Assembly (NCBI GenBank): GCA_026982275.1
Contig: JALSHK010000234.1
Coordinates: 1 to 17,836 of the forward strand
Reading direction: 5' to 3'
DNA length: 17,836 bases
Origin: Paracoccaceae bacterium
GTDB taxonomy: Bacteria > Pseudomonadota > Alphaproteobacteria > Rhodobacterales > Rhodobacteraceae
Each line of letters begins with the position of its first letter. Within the stretch, counting starts at the first letter, position 1. This document shows, piece after piece, positions 14,038 through 17,836 of this stretch. The notes beneath the pieces are model-generated. The model ran no database searches. It had not been told where the DNA came from and was given only the letters and a program-made list of their open reading frames with translations. Both the position numbers and the translations under genes were made by a program.

Positions 14038-15217
14038 ATGAAGCAATCAGCATCCGCGCTTCGGTTACGCAATCCAGAATATGGCTGACCGTCTCGTCCA
14101 GATCCTCGCGGCTCATGCCCACCGGCAGCCGGATATCGCAAGCCCGCTTCAGCATGGCGCGCGTAATGGGCAGCTCGGGCACATTGCCGATGAACCTCCA
14201 GTTCCAGAATACCCGGGCATTGTCGCCCTGCATGCCGAAAATAGCAATCGCCTGCCCGCGCGCGGCAGAAATCTCCATCACCCGCATGGCCTGTGCATCA
14301 TCAAAGCCGACCAGATTGAATTGTAGCGAATCCGGCGCGCGGCGCTCGCGCATATCCGCCGGCGGCACCGAAATCAGCGGCGAGGCGTTCAGCTTTTCCG
14401 CCACGTAATTATAATTCGTCAGCCCCTTGCCCACCCGCTCGTCAATCAGCGGGATTTGCGGGCGGATAACGGCCGCCGAGAGGTTGTTCATCCGCAGGTT
14501 AAACAGTGGAAACTGGTTCTGGTATTTTTCAAACGGCACTTCGGGGTAGCCATGCTTGGCCCAGTTATGCTCATATGCCCCCGACATAAACACCGCCTTG
14601 GCGATGATATCGGCATCATCTGTCAGCAAAATCCCGCCCTCGCCGCCATTGACCATTTTATAGCTCTGAAAACTGAAGCAGCCAACCGCGCCAATAGTGC
14701 CAACCTTGCGGTTGTTCCAGAGCGTGCCAAGCGAATGCGCAGCATCCTCCACCAACGGCACGCCGCGCTCATCGCAAAGCGCCTTGATCGCATCCATATC
14801 CGAGGTATGCCCGCGCATATGCGAGATCACAACCGCCGAGATATTCCCGTCCAGCTTGGCGGCAAAATCATCCATGTCGATCCGCAGATTTTCGCCCACC
14901 TCGACAAGCACGGGCAGCGCCCCCGCATGCACCACCGCCGAAGGCACCGCCGCAAAGGTCCATGCCGGAATAAGCACCTGATCGCCGGGCTTCACGCCCA
15001 CACAAAGCATGGAGAGATAAATCGCCGAGGAAGCCGAATTTACCGCAAGTGCGTATTTACTGCCCATATAGGCGGCAAATTCTTTTTCCAGCAGGGTGAC
15101 CTGCGATATTTTGGAGGTGTAGCGAAAAAGATCGCCGCTTTGCATCATCGCCTCGACCACCTCGCGGGCGGCTTCGGGGATCGGCTCTGCATCATATACG
15201 CTACGTTTGCTCGACAT
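14036..15217 (-). CDS. DegT/DnrJ/EryC1/StrS family PLP aminotransferase (copy 2)
   Basis: This 393-residue enzyme is a paralogue of the one at 11640-12833. It has VNSASSAIYLSM, SHMRGHTSDMDAI, VEDAAH with Asp158, and the PLP-binding Lys187 in FSFQSYKMVNGGEGG. The C-terminal region IAIFGMQGDNARVFWNW differs from copy 1 (IKFFGGDTPEGFTSRAPHW), so substrate preference may differ. The start is ATG 15217 with AAGAGA upstream, and a TATAAT lies at 15238-15243. It is transcribed towards the DegT-LysR operon. By family, the acceptor would be a keto-sugar or a similar ketone; nothing nearby identifies it. Confidence 0.88.
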   Translation of the reverse strand: MSSKRSVYDAEPIPEAAREVVEAMMQSGDLFRYTSKISQVTLLEKEFAAYMGSKYALAVNSASSAIYLSMLCVGVKPGDQVLIPAWTFAAVPSAVVHAGALPVLVEVGENLRIDMDDFAAKLDGNISAVVISHMRGHTSDMDAIKALCDERGVPLVEDAAHSLGTLWNNRKVGTIGAVGCFSFQSYKMVNGGEGGILLTDDADIIAKAVFMSGAYEHNWAKHGYPEVPFEKYQNQFPLFNLRMNNLSAAVIRPQIPLIDERVGKGLTNYNYVAEKLNASPLISVPPADMRERRAPDSLQFNLVGFDDAQAMRVMEISAARGQAIAIFGMQGDNARVFWNWRFIGNVPELPITRAMLKRACDIRLPVGMSREDLDETVSHILDCVTEARMLIAS

Positions 15218-15237
15218 ATCGTTCTCTTTTGTTAAAT

Positions 15238-15243
15238 ATTATA
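15238..15243 (-). promoter_or_regulatory. -10 element of the second DegT gene
   Basis: A consensus TATAAT on the minus strand lies 21 bases before the ATG at 15217, inside an AT-rich patch that stands out from its surroundings. No good -35 is seen at 16-18 bases, so it may need an activator. Confidence 0.4.
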
Positions 15244-15349
15244 TTCAACAAATCCATACAGAAGCATTATCGATTCGCCAAAGACTAGTTTCCCCCTTGA
15301 GCGAATTCCCGCCTCTTTCTCCTGAAAACTCAACAACAAACGCGAATAT

Positions 15350-15365
15350 CCTGCCAAAAGGCAGG
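15350..15365 (-). terminator. hairpin downstream of tRNA-Asn, candidate terminator
   Basis: CCTGCC and GGCAGG form a 6-bp stem with a TTTT loop on the minus strand, 28 bases past the tRNA-Asn CCA end. No T-run follows, so termination here is uncertain. Confidence 0.3.
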
Positions 15366-15393
15366 TAGTGGATACGATAGCGAGGGGGAAAAC

Positions 15394-15468
15394 TGGCTCC
15401 GGCGGTAGGGATCGAACCTACGACAAATTGATTAACAGTCAACTGCTCTACCACTGAGCTACGCCGGA
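15394..15468 (-). tRNA. tRNA-Asn (anticodon GTT)
   Basis: On the minus strand TCCGGCG pairs with CGCCGGA; discriminator G and an encoded CCA (15394-15396) follow. The D-arm is GCTCAGTGGTAGAGC. The anticodon loop CTGTTAA gives anticodon GTT (Asn). The T-arm is GTAGG-TTCGATC-CCTAC. Length is 75 nt. Confidence 0.97.
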
Positions 15469-15497
15469 ACAGGCTGCGCGATTGCGCTGGTGAAGGC

Positions 15498-15526
15498 GAT
15501 ATAGCAAAGCCGGTTTCGGGCGACAA
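15498..15526 (-). promoter_or_regulatory. promoter of tRNA-Asn
   Basis: TTGTCG (15521-15526) and TATATC (15498-15503) on the minus strand are separated by exactly 17 bases and lie about 30 bases before the tRNA 5' end. Confidence 0.6.
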
Positions 15527-15571
15527 GCGGATAATTGGCAATAGCGGAAATTTTCTGCGCGCCGCCCCGCC

Positions 15572-16465
15572 CTATGCTTTGCGCTCAAAGCGCCCGTCAA
15601 ACCGAATCGGACCATCACAGCGCACGACTTCCCGCCCGCACAGGTCGATCAGATGCGAGAATACATTGCGCGCCGCCATCGGCAGCAAGTAATCCTCCAG
15701 CCCTGAATATACCGATTGCGTGATGGCCTCGACCCTGCCCGGCAGCGCCGCCAATATCTGCGCTTCCCGCGCCTTTCGATGCGCCAGCTGATAAGCCAGC
15801 ATGGCAGGAGCATCCGGCAATACCGCCCCGTGTCCGGGAAAATAGGTGGTCTCGTCGCGGCGCTGCATTTTTTTCAGCGATGCCATGAATTGTGTCAGAT
15901 CGCCATGGGGCGGTGATACCAGCGTGGTCGACCAGCCCATCACATGATCGCCGCTAAACACCCCGCCCCCGAAAGCAAAGCACAGATGGTTGCCCATATG
16001 GCCGGGGGTGTGCAGCGCCTCCAGCTGCCAGCCGGCCCCGGCTATAATATCCCCGTCCGCCAGCCGGATATCGGGCGCAAATGCGGCATCCACCCCCTCG
16101 CCGCCCTCAAGCTCGCCTTTCAGGCCCAGCATGGTCCGGCTTAGCCCCGCATCGCTTGGCCCAAAGCCCAGCACCGGCGCATCGGTCGCCTCGGACAGCC
16201 GCCGCGCCAATGGCGAATGGTCCACATGCGAATGGGTGACAAGAATATGGCTCACCCGTCGCCCTGACAGCGCCGCAAGCAGGGCTGCCAGATGGCGGTC
16301 ATCCTCCGGTCCGGGATCGATCACCGCCACCTCGCTTTCCCCGAGGATATAGCTGTTGGTGCCGGTAAAGGTCATGGGCGAGGCATTGGGCGCGGTCACC
16401 ACCTGCAAGCCCGCAAGCAGGGTTTCGGGCTGGCCGGTCAGCGGCGCGTGCCGGGTATTGAACAT
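15572..16465 (-). CDS. MBL-fold metallo-hydrolase (LACTB2-like)
   Basis: This 297-residue protein is a metallo-beta-lactamase-fold hydrolase. The metal motif is THSHVDHS (His78, His80, Asp82, His83), followed by HTPGHMGNH, FSGDHVMG and YFPGHG, which supply the remaining ligands of a two-zinc site. A C-terminal helical region (about 225-297, AYQLAHRKAREAQILAAL) resembles the winged-helix extension of LACTB2-type proteins. The start is ATG 16465 with AAGGGG upstream. Such proteins are variously annotated as glyoxalase-II-like, beta-lactamase-like or nucleic-acid hydrolases; the substrate cannot be told from sequence. It is divergent from the kinase at 16512, with 46 bases between. Confidence 0.88.
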   Translation of the reverse strand: MFNTRHAPLTGQPETLLAGLQVVTAPNASPMTFTGTNSYILGESEVAVIDPGPEDDRHLAALLAALSGRRVSHILVTHSHVDHSPLARRLSEATDAPVLGFGPSDAGLSRTMLGLKGELEGGEGVDAAFAPDIRLADGDIIAGAGWQLEALHTPGHMGNHLCFAFGGGVFSGDHVMGWSTTLVSPPHGDLTQFMASLKKMQRRDETTYFPGHGAVLPDAPAMLAYQLAHRKAREAQILAALPGRVEAITQSVYSGLEDYLLPMAARNVFSHLIDLCGREVVRCDGPIRFDGRFERKA

Positions 16466-16511
16466 ATTTTGCCCCCTTGCCTAATATTGCAATGCCGCTT
16501 AACGCTTACCT

Positions 16512-17816
16512 ATGAAATTTGGCTGGCTCAAGAGATACATGCCGCGCTCGCTGTTTGGACGGGCGCTTCTGATCCTGCTCTTGCCGGTGATCGGGCTGCA
16601 ACTGGTGGTGGGTCAGGTATTCATCCAGCGGCATTTTCAAAGCGTTACCGAGCAGATGGCGGAATCGGTTATTCTGGAAATCAACTACGCCATAGAACAG
16701 GTCGCCCGCTTTGAGGATCCCAAGCCTGCGCTGGACGAAATATCGGTCAATCTGGAAATGTTGCTTTTGCTAAGTCCCGAAATCCCGACCCTGAAGGCCG
16801 ATCGGGTGGTATTTTATGATCTGCCCGGCAAGACCCTGATCGAAGCCCTGCACCGCGAGATCGAAGCGCCGATCACGGTGGATCTGCTCAGCTTTCCCAA
16901 TCGGGTATCGATCAATGTGCTGACCGAAAAGGGCTTGCTGGAGGTGGTGGTGGCGCGCAGCCGCGTTACGGCAAACAATCCGCATCAGCTACTGGTTCTG
17001 ATGCTCTTCACCTCGATCATCCTCACGGTGATCTCGATCCTGTTTCTGCGCATCCAGCTACGCCCGATCAACCGGCTGGCCGAGGCCGCCGAAGCCTATG
17101 GCAAAGGCCAGCAAATGCCGGTGCACCCCTCCGGCTCGACCGAGGTGCGCCGCGCGGCGCTGGCGTTTTTGAGCATGCGCAACAAGCTGGAGCGGCAGGT
17201 GGAGCAGCGCACGCAGATGCTTTCGGCCGTGAGCCATGATCTGCGCACCCCGCTAACACGCATGAAGCTGGCCGCCGAAATGATGGAGGAAGGCGAGGAT
17301 CTGAAGCCCGATATTGCGGAAATGGAGCATATGCTGGATGGCTTTCTTGCCTTTGCCCGCGATAACCGCACCGAAGAAGGCCGCCCCGCCAATCCGGCCA
17401 CCCTGGCCAAAGAGGTGGCGGCAAAGCTGGGGGATATACCCGTTAAGGTCACCTATTCCACCGGTGATACCTCCAACGTGGTGCTGCGCAAGGACGCGGT
17501 CGCGCGGGCGCTGCAAAATCTTGTGAACAACGCGCTGCACCATGCCAATACCGTCGAAATCCATGTCCGCCTTTCGCGGCGGTTTCTCGAATACCGGGTG
17601 GAGGATGACGGCCCGGGCATTGCGCCCGAAGACTACGAGCGCGCGCTCCAGCCTTTTTCGCGCCTCGATACCTCGCGCAACCAGAACGGCATGGGCGGTG
17701 TCGGGCTGGGGCTGAGCATCGCGCAGGACGTGGCGCGCGGCCATGGCGGCACGCTGGAACTGGCCAGAAGCGCCAGGCTTGGCGGGCTGAGCGCGCGGCT
17801 GATCATTCCGCGATAG
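16512..17816 (+). CDS. EnvZ/OmpR-type sensor histidine kinase
   Basis: The 434-residue inner-membrane kinase has a membrane segment at about 18-38, a periplasmic domain of about 120 residues, a second membrane segment at about 159-179, and a HAMP linker (about 180-232). HisKA has MLSAVSHDLRTPLTRMKLAAEMM with phospho-acceptor His242. The ATPase domain has NLVNNALHHA (N box), VEDDGPGI (G1) and GVGLGLSIAQ (G2). The HDLRTP motif and layout are those of EnvZ. The partner regulator is not in the window; OmpR-type genes are often adjacent, so it may lie beyond the end, but only 20 bases follow the stop. No strong Shine-Dalgarno precedes the ATG. The signal it senses is unknown. Confidence 0.85.
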   Translation: MKFGWLKRYMPRSLFGRALLILLLPVIGLQLVVGQVFIQRHFQSVTEQMAESVILEINYAIEQVARFEDPKPALDEISVNLEMLLLLSPEIPTLKADRVVFYDLPGKTLIEALHREIEAPITVDLLSFPNRVSINVLTEKGLLEVVVARSRVTANNPHQLLVLMLFTSIILTVISILFLRIQLRPINRLAEAAEAYGKGQQMPVHPSGSTEVRRAALAFLSMRNKLERQVEQRTQMLSAVSHDLRTPLTRMKLAAEMMEEGEDLKPDIAEMEHMLDGFLAFARDNRTEEGRPANPATLAKEVAAKLGDIPVKVTYSTGDTSNVVLRKDAVARALQNLVNNALHHANTVEIHVRLSRRFLEYRVEDDGPGIAPEDYERALQPFSRLDTSRNQNGMGGVGLGLSIAQDVARGHGGTLELARSARLGGLSARLIIPR

Positions 17817-17836
17817 CCCGCGTATGCGCCAGCCCG

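Noticed and set aside
1..17816. CRISPR array, phage or defence genes
   Set aside because: No regularly spaced repeats, integrases, capsid, restriction or toxin-antitoxin signatures were seen anywhere in the window.

Overview
The window looks like chromosomal DNA from an alphaproteobacterium, most likely a Rhodobacterales/Roseobacter-type organism. This rests on moderately high GC, alphaproteobacterial protein signatures (a DctB/DctD pair, a periplasmic MsrP, a compact SufE, RNase D of the alpha type) and a stand-alone corrinoid protein next to a homocysteine methyltransferase, an arrangement I associate with the split methionine synthase of roseobacters. No phage, plasmid, CRISPR or known defence genes are visible.

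Layout. 1-210: tRNA-Leu(CAG) on the minus strand with its promoter and a candidate terminator. 293-~960: a decayed IS3-family element with one intact end, an intact orfA and an orfB that has a nonsense codon and has lost its DDE core. 1062-2021: msrP (Tat-exported methionine sulfoxide reductase), with the IS remnant where msrQ would be expected. 2139-5236: a dctB-dctD-like two-component operon whose regulator lacks the GAFTGA sigma-54 loop. 5233-9265 (all minus): sufE and a homocysteine S-methyltransferase gene, then, after a promoter, a corrinoid protein, a DUF1638 protein and an unknown polytopic membrane protein. 9266-9470: a divergent spacer rich in interchangeable inverted repeats. 9471-9719: a small Cys-rich protein. 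9804-11587 (minus): rnd overlapping an unusually short cobK. 11640-15217: two paralogous DegT-type aminotransferases and a LysR regulator, converging on a hairpin-rich intergenic repeat. 15394-15468: tRNA-Asn(GTT). 15572-16465: an MBL-fold hydrolase. 16512-17816: an EnvZ-type histidine kinase.

How the genes may work together. The clearest functional theme is one-carbon/B12 chemistry. The methyltransferase (homocysteine and Zn site) and the corrinoid protein (His-on cobalamin site) correspond to two modules of MetH made as separate proteins. DUF1638 overlaps the corrinoid gene and is probably an accessory. cobK belongs to B12 synthesis but lies in a separate operon with rnd. The folate-binding and reactivation modules are not in the window.

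The most interesting items are the DctD-like regulator with a lost GAFTGA loop and an altered Walker B, the split-MetH/DUF1638 cluster with a possible translational-coupling hairpin leading into an unknown membrane protein, the DegT/LysR/DegT locus, and two structured intergenic regions. Nothing here is clearly a wholly new system. All functional calls come from reading motifs, without database searches.
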